DNA from: Bacteroidota bacterium | GTDB taxonomy: Bacteria > Bacteroidota > Bacteroidia > Cytophagales > Cyclobacteriaceae | Direction: 5' to 3' | Assembly: GCA_018267195.1 (NCBI GenBank) | Contig: JAFDYY010000026.1 | Span: forward strand, 1-47,268 | DNA length: 47,268 nt | Shown here: one piece after another, positions 8,838 through 16,311 of the stretch | How positions within the stretch are numbered: position 1 is the stretch's first letter | Layout of the letters: every line of letters starts with the position of its first letter | Translations under genes and position numbers: made by a program | The notes under the pieces: model-generated | The model's input: only the letters and a program-made list of their open reading frames with translations | Databases searched by the model: none | Told to the model about the DNA's origin: nothing

Positions 8838-8862
8838 GATGATGCATTCGGGATGCATCATC
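8838..8862. other. Perfect 10-bp hairpin after the efflux island
   Basis: GATGATGCAT and ATGCATCATC pair perfectly around a 5-base TCGGG loop, about 40 bp after the DUF3347 gene. There is no T-run, so it is not a classical intrinsic terminator. It could stabilise the mRNA 3' end or be a protein-binding site. Confidence 0.6.
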
Positions 8863-8872
8863 TGCCCAAAGG

Positions 8873-8940
8873 GTTGACGAAGGTTGACGAAAACGTAAAC
8901 CATGCCAATCGGTTTTCTATTGCATGATTTGGGTTAAAAT
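8873..8940. repeat. Interspersed repeat, copy B (diverged)
   Basis: The core (8901-8937) with GGTTTTCTATTGCATGATTT and GGGTTAAA is nearly identical to the reverse complement of the window-end copy (47209-47245). The outer part is diverged and contains a short direct repeat of GGTTGACGAA (8872-8881 and 8882-8891), the GACGAA motif also being present in copy D. It sits between the efflux island and tRNA-His. Confidence 0.7.
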
Positions 8941-8965
8941 GTAAACGTAAAAGTCCATTCAATAA

Positions 8966-8990
8966 AAAAGCCTCGCAAGAGAGGCTTTTA
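8966..8990 (-). terminator. Intrinsic terminator of tRNA-His
   Basis: AAAGCCTC and GAGGCTTT form a stem around a short GCAAGA loop. Read on the minus strand it lies 4 nt past the tRNA 3' end and is followed by a run of T residues. Confidence 0.75.
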
Positions 8991-8993
8991 CCG

Positions 8994-9068
8994 GGCGAGT
9001 GATGGGGCTCGAACCCACGACCCTCAGAATCACAATCTGATGCTCTAACCAACTGAGCTACACCCGCC
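8994..9068 (-). tRNA. tRNA-His (anticodon GTG)
   Basis: On the minus strand the sequence folds into a standard cloverleaf: 7-bp acceptor stem with one G-T pair, D-arm GCTCAGTTGGTTAGAGC, anticodon stem TCAGA/TCTGA with loop TTGTGAT giving anticodon GTG, and T-arm GTGGG TTCGAGC CCCAT. An extra 5' G (9068) opposes discriminator C73 (8994), the G-1:C73 pair that identifies tRNA-His. The CCA end is not encoded. Confidence 0.95.
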
Positions 9069-9131
9069 ATTTCCCTTTATCCTAACGACAAAGGATTGCA
9101 AAGGTAACAGGGCTTAATGAAAATGCAAAAG

Positions 9132-10469
9132 CTACCGTGAAAAACGCAACCGCATACCCGGAGCATGCTCAATAATTTTTCCGTCTGCATATACGAGGTT
9201 TCCCGATACCCATGTTTTTTGCACCGAAGAACTGAAGCGTTGGCCCTCAAAAGGCGACCACCCGCACTTGGCTAAAATATTTTCGCGGCTTACCGTCCAG
9301 GGTTGGTTCTGGTTTACCAATACCAAATCGGCAAAATAACCTTCGCGGATAAAGCCCCTGTCTTCTATCTGAAAGAGAATAGAGGGGTTATGGCACATCT
9401 TTTCTGCAATTCGCTCTAACGAAATTTTCTTACGATGGTAAAACTCCAGCATCGCCACTAAACTATGCTGCACCAACGGCCCGCCCGAAGGAGCGTTGAA
9501 ATAGAGATTGCTTTTTTCTTCCAAGGTATGAGGGGCATGGTCGGTGGCAATTACATCAATCTGGTTGTTGAGTACGGCCTGAAAAACAGCTTGCTGATCT
9601 TTTTCTGTTTTAATGGCCGGATTCCATTTTATTTTGGTACCCAGCCGGTCGTAATCTTTTTCGTTGAACCATAAATGATGAATACAAGCTTCGGCCGTAA
9701 TCTTCTTTTTTTCCAATGGAAGGGAATGGTTAAACAACGAGATTTCTTTAGCCGTGGAAATATGAAGAATGTGCAGTTTGGTTCCGTGCTTGCGGGCCAG
9801 ATCAACAGCAAAAGCAGAAGAACGATAGCAAGCCTCTTCGCTTCGGATGTTCATATGTTCATGCACAGGAATGTTTTCTCCAAACTTAACTTTCCATGCC
9901 TCCGTATTTTGCCTAACGGTAGGTTCATGCTCGCAGTGGGCGGCAATCAGAGCGGGAAACCGGGAGAAAAATCCTTCCAGTGTTTTTTCATCATCTACTA
10001 ATAAGTTGCCAGTAGAGGAACCCATAAAAATTTTAAGTCCGCATACGTTGGCCACATCGGTTTTTAAAACCTCTTCTAAATTATCGTTCGAGGCGCCTAT
10101 AAAAAAGGAATAATTGGCCAGCGAGTTTTTTGAGGCGATCTGATATTTTTGTTCGAGCAATTCTTGTGTAAACACAGGCGGCACAGTGTTGGGCATCTCC
10201 ATAAAACTCGTTACCCCACCGGCTACAGCCGCCCGCGACTCGGAAAAAATATTGCCTTTGTGTGTTAGCCCCGGCTCGCGAAAATGAACTTGATCATCAA
10301 TTACTCCCGGAAAGAGCAAATCACCTTGCGCATCTACCGTTTCATCCGCTTTTATATGTTGAAGGTTTTTGTCGATCCGCTCGATGCGCTGGTCCTTGAT
10401 CAGCACATCGCCCGTGATGGCCTTGCCTTCATTTACTATTTTTGCATTTAGAATAAGAGTTGATTTCAT
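9132..10469 (-). CDS. pyrC: Dihydroorotase
   Basis: A 445-residue amidohydrolase that closes carbamoyl-aspartate to dihydroorotate in pyrimidine synthesis. Landmarks are 'DDQVHFREPG' (residues 58-67), 'GLKIFMGSSTGN' carrying the lysine expected to be carboxylated, 'AAHCEHE', 'LHILHIST' and 'DVIATDHAPHT' with the catalytic Asp. The usual HxH metal pair is Q60-V-H62 here. I recall the same Gln in Bacteroidota relatives, so this looks like a lineage variant and not a damaged enzyme. Allantoinase is a less likely alternative. It diverges from the helicase gene with only 24 bp between starts, and a perfect -7 box 7 nt before its ATG suggests a leaderless transcript. Confidence 0.88.
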   Translation of the reverse strand: MKSTLILNAKIVNEGKAITGDVLIKDQRIERIDKNLQHIKADETVDAQGDLLFPGVIDDQVHFREPGLTHKGNIFSESRAAVAGGVTSFMEMPNTVPPVFTQELLEQKYQIASKNSLANYSFFIGASNDNLEEVLKTDVANVCGLKIFMGSSTGNLLVDDEKTLEGFFSRFPALIAAHCEHEPTVRQNTEAWKVKFGENIPVHEHMNIRSEEACYRSSAFAVDLARKHGTKLHILHISTAKEISLFNHSLPLEKKKITAEACIHHLWFNEKDYDRLGTKIKWNPAIKTEKDQQAVFQAVLNNQIDVIATDHAPHTLEEKSNLYFNAPSGGPLVQHSLVAMLEFYHRKKISLERIAEKMCHNPSILFQIEDRGFIREGYFADLVLVNQNQPWTVSRENILAKCGWSPFEGQRFSSSVQKTWVSGNLVYADGKIIEHAPGMRLRFSR

Positions 10470-10484
10470 TACTTTGCAAAGATA
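10469..10484. promoter_or_regulatory. Overlapping divergent -7 boxes for pyrC and the helicase gene
   Basis: The 24-bp divergent gap contains the perfect 10-bp palindrome CTTTGCAAAG (10472-10481). On the minus strand TATCTTTG (10484-10477) matches the Bacteroidota -7 consensus TAnnTTTG. On the plus strand TTACTTTG (10469-10476) matches with one mismatch. The two boxes face each other and cannot both be occupied easily. No clear -33 element was found for either. Confidence 0.55.
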
Positions 10485-10493
10485 CTCGAAGAA

Positions 10494-11732
10494 ATGCAGT
10501 GGTCAGATTTTAAATTGAATAAACAACTTTTTCAGGCAATTGAAGAAGCCGGATTTGCCGGGCCAACGAACATTCAGCAAAAATGTATTCCGCTGATTTT
10601 GGGCGGCCAGCAGGTGATCGGTATAGCCCAAACCGGCACAGGCAAAACAGCCGCCTATGTTCTTCCGCTGCTCATGAAAATCAAGTATGCCCAAGGCAGC
10701 GACCCGCGTGCCTTGGTTTTAGTCCCTACCAAAGAGCTGGCGGTGCAAATTTATGCGCACACAAGGCAACTGGCTATATTCACCGATTTACGAATAGCCG
10801 TTTTATATGGAGGCGTGGGACCCAAAACACAAATGGAAGAGATCCAAAAGGGTGTGGATATAATCATTTCTACACCGGGCAGGTTTATGGAAATTTATTT
10901 GCGTGGAGAAGTACCGACCAAACAAATCAAAACATTGGTAATAGATGAGGCCGACCGTATGATGGATATGGGCTTTATGCCACAAATACGCAAACTCTTT
11001 GAAGTGCTGCCGCCTAAACGGCAGAACCTGCTTTTTTCTGCCACCTTTCCCGAAAAGGTGGAAAGGCTTTCACAAGAATTTTTAGAGTTCCCTGTGAAGG
11101 TAGAAATTACGCCACAGGCTACAACAGCCTCACGAGTAGAGCAAGTGCTATACCCAGTACCTAACTTGCGCACAAAAATCAATTTTTTAGAATATTTATT
11201 AACCCACACCACCGAGCTGAGCCGGGTCATCATTTTTGCAAGAACAAAAGAATCGGCCGACAATGTTTTTAAATTTATAGAACGAAAAAAACTGGGGCCG
11301 GCTCGTGTCATCCACTCTAATAAAGGCCAGAACAGCCGCATTAATGCGATGAATGAATTTCGCGAAGGCAACCTTCGCATGTTAGTGGCTACCGATGTAG
11401 CTGCCCGTGGCATAGATGTAGAAAAAGTTTCGCATGTTATCAATTTTGATGTACCCATTTTGTACGAAGATTATGTGCACCGCATCGGGCGTACCGGCCG
11501 TGCTTTTCAGGAGGGGATCGCCATTACATTTGCCACGAAGGCCGAAATGTATCACATCAGCAAAATTGAAAAACTTATTCGCGGGAAAATTCCATTAAAA
11601 AAATTACCCAAAGAAGTTCCGGTTGAAGAAACGTCTTTTGAAGAAGCTCAGGAAATGGCTCGGGAAATAGACCGGCAAAAAAGGAGAGAAGACCCCGCTT
11701 ACCAAGGGGCTTTTCATGAACGAAAAAAATAA
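10494..11732 (+). CDS. DEAD-box ATP-dependent RNA helicase (RhlE-like)
   Basis: A 412-residue helicase with all motifs in order: Q-motif region (FAGPTNIQQKCIP), motif I AQTGTGKT, Ia PTKELAVQ, Ib STPGR, motif II DEAD, motif III SAT, then the second RecA domain with 'VIIFARTKESAD', 'VATDVAARGIDV' and motif VI HRIGRTGR. A short basic tail ends the protein. It unwinds structured RNA, probably in ribosome assembly or mRNA turnover. RhlE is the closest group by length and motif spacing, but the exact subgroup is uncertain. Confidence 0.93.
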   Translation: MQWSDFKLNKQLFQAIEEAGFAGPTNIQQKCIPLILGGQQVIGIAQTGTGKTAAYVLPLLMKIKYAQGSDPRALVLVPTKELAVQIYAHTRQLAIFTDLRIAVLYGGVGPKTQMEEIQKGVDIIISTPGRFMEIYLRGEVPTKQIKTLVIDEADRMMDMGFMPQIRKLFEVLPPKRQNLLFSATFPEKVERLSQEFLEFPVKVEITPQATTASRVEQVLYPVPNLRTKINFLEYLLTHTTELSRVIIFARTKESADNVFKFIERKKLGPARVIHSNKGQNSRINAMNEFREGNLRMLVATDVAARGIDVEKVSHVINFDVPILYEDYVHRIGRTGRAFQEGIAITFATKAEMYHISKIEKLIRGKIPLKKLPKEVPVEETSFEEAQEMAREIDRQKRREDPAYQGAFHERKK

Positions 11733-11811
11733 TTTTGTTTATGGAGCCTACTTGTAATTTGAGTAAGCTTTTTAGATTGGGAGAGAGTAGATACTCACGG
11801 CTCTAATAATA

Positions 11812-11872
11812 TTTTACCCCCACTCATGCAATAGAAAATACCCCATGGTGATTTTCATTGTCAGGGTTTAAC
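11812..11872. repeat. Interspersed repeat, copy C (short, internally deleted)
   Basis: This 61-bp copy runs from TTTTACCCC to GGGTTTAAC and has both outer ends of the family. It joins the outer arm ATGCAATAGAAAA directly to CCCATGGTGATTTTCATTG and lacks the middle of about 50 bp seen in copy A. It lies between the convergent helicase and methyltransferase genes and may form an extended hairpin there. The rest of the 168-bp gap shows no other recognisable feature. Confidence 0.75.
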
Positions 11873-11900
11873 TCAAAATTTAATCAACGAACCGGGATTC

Positions 11901-13082
11901 TTATTTTACAAAAAGAATAAGCCCTTTTAAATATTCTCCTTCCGGGTGGAAAATAGATACCGGATGATCGGCCGGTTGCCCGAGGTGTTGTAATACTTTT
12001 ATCTCTCGCCCCGCCTGAATGGCAGACGAAACTACGGTGTCGTAAAACAATTGCTTGTCAACCACCTGCGAGCATGAAAATGTAAAAATGATTCCGTTCG
12101 GTTTTATTGCCCGCATGGCTTCCGCATTCAGCCGTTGGTAGCCTTTCATAGCCTGGTGCCGTGCGTCTTTATGTTTGGCAAAAGCCGGAGGGTCGAGGAT
12201 AATCATATCATACGTATCTTTCTTGTCTTTTAAGAAATCAAACGTATCGGCCACGGTGCAAGCATGATGTTGCGGATCGAACCCATTGAGTTCAATATTT
12301 TTTTTAGTGAGGTCAACGGCCTTTTCGGAAGCATCTACCGAGTGTACAAGCGTGGCTCCTGCAGCAAGTGCATACACCGAAAACCCACCGGTATAACTAA
12401 ATGTGTTTAATACGGTTGCCCCTTCGGCCATTTCGGCTAATCGTTTTCGGTTCTCGCGCTGATCTAAAAAAAAACCCGTCTTTTGGCCCTCTTCCCAGTC
12501 CACAAAAAATTTGTTGCCATGTTCGATCATTACATGAGGCACGGCTCCCAGCCCCAATAAGTATTCATTCTCTGCCGGAGTACCAACCCCCAGCGTGTTT
12601 TGACTTTTATAATAAATAGTATGAACCAAGCCGGCTGATTTCTCTTGGATAGCCTCGGCAATCCGGTGGCGGTCGCGGTGCATCCCGATGCTGTGAGCTT
12701 GGATAACGGCCACCCCATTATAAATATCAACGATCAGCCCGGGTAATCCATCGCCTTCGCCATGCACCAGCCTGTAGCCATTGGTTTTTTCAGTAATCAC
12801 TTTTGATATAGACCGGAGTGTAAAGGCGGCTTCTATTTTTTCGAGATAGATGTTTTTGTTGGGTAGCGATGAAAACGAAAGAAGCCTGACTGAGATAGTT
12901 CCTTTTTGATAGTGACCAAACCCGACCGGCTGTTTTTTTGAATCTTTTACTTCTACCCAATCGCCCTCTGCCGGATTGTTTTCTATGGATTGGATCGCTC
13001 CCGAAAAAATCCAGGGATGAAAACGCCTGGCGGAGGCTTCCCGGCCAGCCTTTAAATAAATGGTCCCTGTTAGTTCAATCAT
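11901..13082 (-). CDS. rlmI: Class I SAM-dependent 23S rRNA C5-methylcytosine methyltransferase (RlmI-like)
   Basis: A 393-residue RNA methyltransferase. An N-terminal PUA-type domain (about residues 1-75, with 'RRFHPWIFSGAI') is followed by a linker domain and a Rossmann fold: SAM motif 'NTFSYTGGFSVYALAAGA', acidic 'SVDASEKAV', 'IILDPPAFAKH', and 'FSCSQVV' with the catalytic Cys. E. coli RlmI has the same layout and modifies C1962 of 23S rRNA. I chose ATG 13082; an upstream in-frame TTG at 13088 lies inside a perfect -7 box (13093-13086), so it is unlikely to be in the mRNA. Confidence 0.88.
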   Translation of the reverse strand: MIELTGTIYLKAGREASARRFHPWIFSGAIQSIENNPAEGDWVEVKDSKKQPVGFGHYQKGTISVRLLSFSSLPNKNIYLEKIEAAFTLRSISKVITEKTNGYRLVHGEGDGLPGLIVDIYNGVAVIQAHSIGMHRDRHRIAEAIQEKSAGLVHTIYYKSQNTLGVGTPAENEYLLGLGAVPHVMIEHGNKFFVDWEEGQKTGFFLDQRENRKRLAEMAEGATVLNTFSYTGGFSVYALAAGATLVHSVDASEKAVDLTKKNIELNGFDPQHHACTVADTFDFLKDKKDTYDMIILDPPAFAKHKDARHQAMKGYQRLNAEAMRAIKPNGIIFTFSCSQVVDKQLFYDTVVSSAIQAGREIKVLQHLGQPADHPVSIFHPEGEYLKGLILFVK

Positions 13083-13085
13083 AAG

Positions 13086-13093
13086 CAAATCTA
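13086..13093 (-). promoter_or_regulatory. -7 promoter box of rlmI
   Basis: TAGATTTG on the minus strand matches TAnnTTTG exactly and ends 3 nt before the chosen ATG, which predicts a leaderless or near-leaderless transcript. No clear -33 element was found. Confidence 0.5.
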
Positions 13094-13216
13094 ATCAATT
13101 TGCTGCCGGGAGTTAAAAAAGCGATTTTGTACATCATTTTCTTTTTATGGTAAGAAAAAATGTCAGAGTGGCTTAATTAAAACCTGTCTGGCATGTTTTT
13201 CGTAAACTAATCTTGC

Positions 13217-13273
13217 TTACCGGAGAACCGGGTAAAAAAACGGTTAGGGTACAGGTTAAACTTTTTAAGTTTA
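13217..13273. promoter_or_regulatory. Inverted repeats upstream of the HtrA gene
   Basis: Two inverted repeats stand in the 228-bp gap between rlmI and the protease gene: TTACCGG/CCGGGTAA (13217-13235, one bulge) and TAAACTT-TTT-AAGTTTA (13257-13273, perfect 7-bp arms), about 40 bp before the protease start. They could be operator sites or leader hairpins. No standard promoter box could be assigned with confidence, although TAATCTTG at 13208-13215 is one mismatch from TAnnTTTG. Confidence 0.35.
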
Positions 13274-13310
13274 CGCAACATCTTATTCAAACAGAAAAAA
13301 ACAAAATCAG

Positions 13311-14828
13311 ATGACTATGAAGAACTTTGGATCTCTTGTGCTGGCGGCTATTTTGGGCAGTGTGCTGACCTTGGCCGCATACCAATGGCTGGGTAAAAAT
13401 GGAAATGGAGGAGTAAAGATTGAGCATGTGAATGGCGCTCCGGCCTCGCAAGTGGCGTACCGCATAAATGAAAAAGGCGAAGCTGTAGCTTTGGATTTTA
13501 CGGGTACAGCCGAAAAAGTAACGAAAGCAGTGGTGCATATCCGTTCTACACAAACGGGTAATGCTTCCCGCAATCGCGAATCGAACGACCCGATACAACA
13601 ATTCTTTTTTGGACCCAACGGCCCGCAACAACAAGGCCCCAGTGTGAGCAGTGGCTCAGGCGTAATCGTGAATGCCGATGGGTACATCGTTACTAACAAT
13701 CATGTAGTACAAGATGCCGATGTGGTAGATGTTATGCTAAACGATAACCGTTCGTTTAAGGCAGAAGTAATTGGCACCGACCCCGACACGGATCTGGCAT
13801 TAATTAAAATCAACCAAAAAGAACTGCCGTTTCTTCCGTTTGTAAATTCAGACGATGCTAAAGTAGGCCAGTGGGTGCTGGCCGTGGGCAATCCGTACAA
13901 TCTTACTTCTACGGTTACGGCCGGTATCATCAGCGCCAAAGGCCGCAACATCAACATCATTAATTCTAACAATCCCGCTAACCGGAATAACCAACAAGGC
14001 AGTACAGCTATTGAATCCTTTATTCAAACGGATGCGGCTATTAACCCCGGCAACAGCGGAGGGGCATTGGTAAATTTAGATGGCGGCTTGCTCGGCATTA
14101 ATACCGCTATTGCCAGCTCCACCGGCTCATATTCCGGGTATGGATTTGCTATCCCCTCTGATATTGTTAGTAAGGTAGTGGAAGACCTGATTGCTTATGG
14201 CACGGTGCAAAGAGGCTGGCTGGGGGTTTCTATATTAAGTGTAAATGCCGACTTGGCGAAGCAGGAGGATTTAGATGTAACAGAAGGGGCTTATGTAGGC
14301 GATTTTGCAGAAAACAGTGCTAGCGCAGCGAAAGAAGCCGGAATCATGAAGGGCGATGTAATTGTGAAGATAGACGAAATGCCCATTAAATCGAGCTCGG
14401 CATTGATTGAGTATGTGGGGCGCAAACGGCCGGGCGATAAAATGAACATCACCGTTGACCGAAAAGGAAAAACGCTGACTTACCCCGTAACGCTGAAAAA
14501 CAAAGAAGGAAAAACCGGCACGGTAAAACGTGAAGAAAAAGATGCGATTAGCTCATTGGGTATGGAATTGCAAGATATGGATGCCAAAAAACTAAAAGCG
14601 TTAGATCTTACCTCGGGTGTTCAGGTAAAATCAATCAGCAACGGAAAGATTCAGAAATACACCGATATGCGCGAAGGGTTCATCATCACCCACCTTAATA
14701 ATATGCCGGTAAAATCAGCTAAAGAATTGAATGATATTCTGAAAAACAAAAAACCGGGCGATCAGGTTACGTTTGAAGGGGTGTACCCCGATTTTCCCCG
14801 GGTGTATATGTACGCTTTCAGGTTTTAA
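13311..14828 (+). CDS. Do-family serine protease (HtrA/Deg) with two PDZ domains
   Basis: A 505-residue envelope protease and chaperone that degrades misfolded periplasmic proteins. An N-terminal hydrophobic segment (residues 6-27) acts as signal or anchor. The trypsin-like domain holds the catalytic triad His131 (TNNHVV), Asp161 (DPDTDLALI) and Ser249 (NPGNSGGA). PDZ1 begins near 'RGWLGVSILSV' (about residue 303), and a second PDZ-like domain fills the C-terminus ('LGMELQDMDAKKLKALDL'). An in-frame ATG at 13317 is an equally good start. A small gene follows 10 bp later and is probably co-transcribed. Confidence 0.92.
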   Translation: MTMKNFGSLVLAAILGSVLTLAAYQWLGKNGNGGVKIEHVNGAPASQVAYRINEKGEAVALDFTGTAEKVTKAVVHIRSTQTGNASRNRESNDPIQQFFFGPNGPQQQGPSVSSGSGVIVNADGYIVTNNHVVQDADVVDVMLNDNRSFKAEVIGTDPDTDLALIKINQKELPFLPFVNSDDAKVGQWVLAVGNPYNLTSTVTAGIISAKGRNINIINSNNPANRNNQQGSTAIESFIQTDAAINPGNSGGALVNLDGGLLGINTAIASSTGSYSGYGFAIPSDIVSKVVEDLIAYGTVQRGWLGVSILSVNADLAKQEDLDVTEGAYVGDFAENSASAAKEAGIMKGDVIVKIDEMPIKSSSALIEYVGRKRPGDKMNITVDRKGKTLTYPVTLKNKEGKTGTVKREEKDAISSLGMELQDMDAKKLKALDLTSGVQVKSISNGKIQKYTDMREGFIITHLNNMPVKSAKELNDILKNKKPGDQVTFEGVYPDFPRVYMYAFRF

Positions 14829-14838
14829 TATCAAAAGC

Positions 14839-15012
14839 ATGAAACGATTATTTAAAAAAGGAGAGCGGGTACGAAGCAAATACGATGGCAAAGTGATGGA
14901 AGTGCTGAAGTACATCAAAAATAAAATGGTGGAGGTAAAGTGGTTCGACTTAACATCAAAAGAAGTACGTACCCATAAAATAAAAGAAAATAATCTCTCT
15001 AAGGCCGCCTAA
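14839..15012 (+). CDS. Small basic protein, DUF2158-like
   Basis: A 57-residue, lysine-rich protein starting MKRLFKKGERVRSKYDGK. The pattern of a 'GERVRSKYDGK' turn, a beta-strand 'MVEVKWFD' and a final basic tail resembles the short beta-barrel DUF2158/YodC-like proteins, but the match is weak. A longer frame opens at 14773 inside the protease gene; I rejected that start because its first 22 residues merely read the protease sequence in another frame. It lies 10 bp after the protease stop and ends just before a strong terminator. Function unknown. Confidence 0.65.
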   Translation: MKRLFKKGERVRSKYDGKVMEVLKYIKNKMVEVKWFDLTSKEVRTHKIKENNLSKAA

Positions 15013-15017
15013 AACAA

Positions 15018-15043
15018 AAGCCCCGGAAACCCGGGGTTTTTTG
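15018..15043 (+). terminator. Intrinsic terminator after the HtrA operon
   Basis: CCCCGG and CCGGGG pair around a short AAAC loop and are followed by TTTTTT. It separates the protease operon from ispH. Confidence 0.85.
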
Positions 15044-15055
15044 TTTGGGTCATTT

Positions 15056-15063
15056 TATCTTTG
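15056..15063 (+). promoter_or_regulatory. -7 promoter box of ispH
   Basis: TATCTTTG matches TAnnTTTG exactly. It lies 23 nt before the proposed ATC start at 15087 and 128 nt before the first ATG at 15192. No clear -33 element was found; the preceding terminator stem occupies that position. Confidence 0.5.
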
Positions 15064-15086
15064 ATCTCAGTAAACCCAATTAACCT

Positions 15087-16304
15087 ATCAAAAAATTTGA
15101 AATCCCCGCGTATTATCGCTCGTCTATTACCGGACGGGTAAAAGAATCGCGCAAAATAAAAGACCACCGCAAGCAAGATTTTAGTCCGACCATGATGGAT
15201 TTTGGCTCGGTGCAATTTTTCTTGGCCCGTCATTTTGGATTTTGCTACGGAGTAGAAAACGCTATTGAGATCAGCTACCGGGCGCTGGAGGAAAACCCCG
15301 ATAAAAATGTATATCTGCTCAGCCAGATGATACACAACCAGGAAGTAAATGCCGACCTGCAAAGCCGCGGAATAAAATTTATTACCGACACAGACGGAAC
15401 TCAGTTTATCTCTTGGGGTGAGATAAAAAAAGAAGATGTAGTTATTATTCCCGCATTTGGCACTACCCTCGAAATAGAACACTTGCTGTTAGATAAACAG
15501 GTGGAAGTTCAGAAATATAACACAACCTGCCCCTTTGTAGAAAAAGTATGGACGCGGGCCGAGAAACTCGGCAAAGAAAAATACACCATCGTAATCCACG
15601 GCAAGCCCAAACATGAAGAAACGAGAGCTACCTTTTCGCATAGCGAACAGCATGGCCACTCGGTAATTGTGCAAGACATGAAGGAAGCCCAGCAATTGGC
15701 TGCCTACATTACCGGAGAAAAACGAAGCGATGATTTTTATGCCGAATTTGAAAAAAAATACTCTGACGGGTTTGATGTAAAAAAAGATCTCTACCGCATT
15801 GGCGTAGTAAACCAAACGACAATGCTGGCTTCAGAAACACAGGCCATAGCTGATTTTTTAAAGCAGACTATGAGTAAAAAATTTGGAAGTGAGAACCTTC
15901 GAAATCATTTTGCTGATACACGCGATACTTTATGCTATGCCACCAACGACAACCAACAAGCTACGTACGAATTGCTTAAAACACAGGCCGACCTGGCAAT
16001 TGTGGTGGGTGGGTATAACAGTTCAAACACTTCGCATATAGTAGAGCTTTGCGAACGCCATTTTCCCACCTACTTTATCAATTCTGAAAATGAAATTCTT
16101 TCTTCGGAAGAAATTCGTCATTTCGATTTGTCAAGTAAAAAGAGAGAAACAACAACACCCTATTTGCCTCATCACCGGCCAGTAAAAATTGTGCTGACCA
16201 GTGGCGCTTCCTGCCCCGATACGCTGGTAGATCGGGTGATGCTTAAACTGCTTTCTTATTTCCCCGACAGCCTGTCGCTAGAAAAAGTACTTCAGGATTT
16301 TTAA
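15087..16304 (+). CDS. ispH: 4-hydroxy-3-methylbut-2-enyl diphosphate reductase (IspH/LytB), apparent ATC start
   Basis: The iron-sulfur enzyme of the last step of the MEP isoprenoid pathway, giving IPP and DMAPP. Family landmarks: 'ARHFGFCYGVENAIE' with the first cluster Cys, 'YNTTCPFVEKV' with the second, 'SGASCPDTLVD' with the third, plus 'VIHGKPKHEETRATFSH' and 'VVGGYNSSNTSH'. The first ATG (15192) would drop about 35 residues. In frame upstream the sequence reads IKKFEIPAYYRSSITG, matching the N-terminus I know from Bacteroidota IspH (MKxFxIPxxYRS). That stretch has no ATG, GTG or TTG; an in-frame TAA stands at 15081 and ATC 15087 sits where the Met belongs. So the start is ATC, or ATG altered by one base. 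From 15087 the protein has 405 residues, normal for the phylum. Confidence 0.85.
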   Translation: MKKFEIPAYYRSSITGRVKESRKIKDHRKQDFSPTMMDFGSVQFFLARHFGFCYGVENAIEISYRALEENPDKNVYLLSQMIHNQEVNADLQSRGIKFITDTDGTQFISWGEIKKEDVVIIPAFGTTLEIEHLLLDKQVEVQKYNTTCPFVEKVWTRAEKLGKEKYTIVIHGKPKHEETRATFSHSEQHGHSVIVQDMKEAQQLAAYITGEKRSDDFYAEFEKKYSDGFDVKKDLYRIGVVNQTTMLASETQAIADFLKQTMSKKFGSENLRNHFADTRDTLCYATNDNQQATYELLKTQADLAIVVGGYNSSNTSHIVELCERHFPTYFINSENEILSSEEIRHFDLSSKKRETTTPYLPHHRPVKIVLTSGASCPDTLVDRVMLKLLSYFPDSLSLEKVLQDF

Positions 16305-16311
16305 TAATAAA

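Noticed and set aside
14773..14838. Longer N-terminus for the small DUF2158-like protein
   Set aside because: The 22 extra residues only re-read the end of the protease gene; ATG 14839 gives a normal basic start 10 bp after the protease stop.
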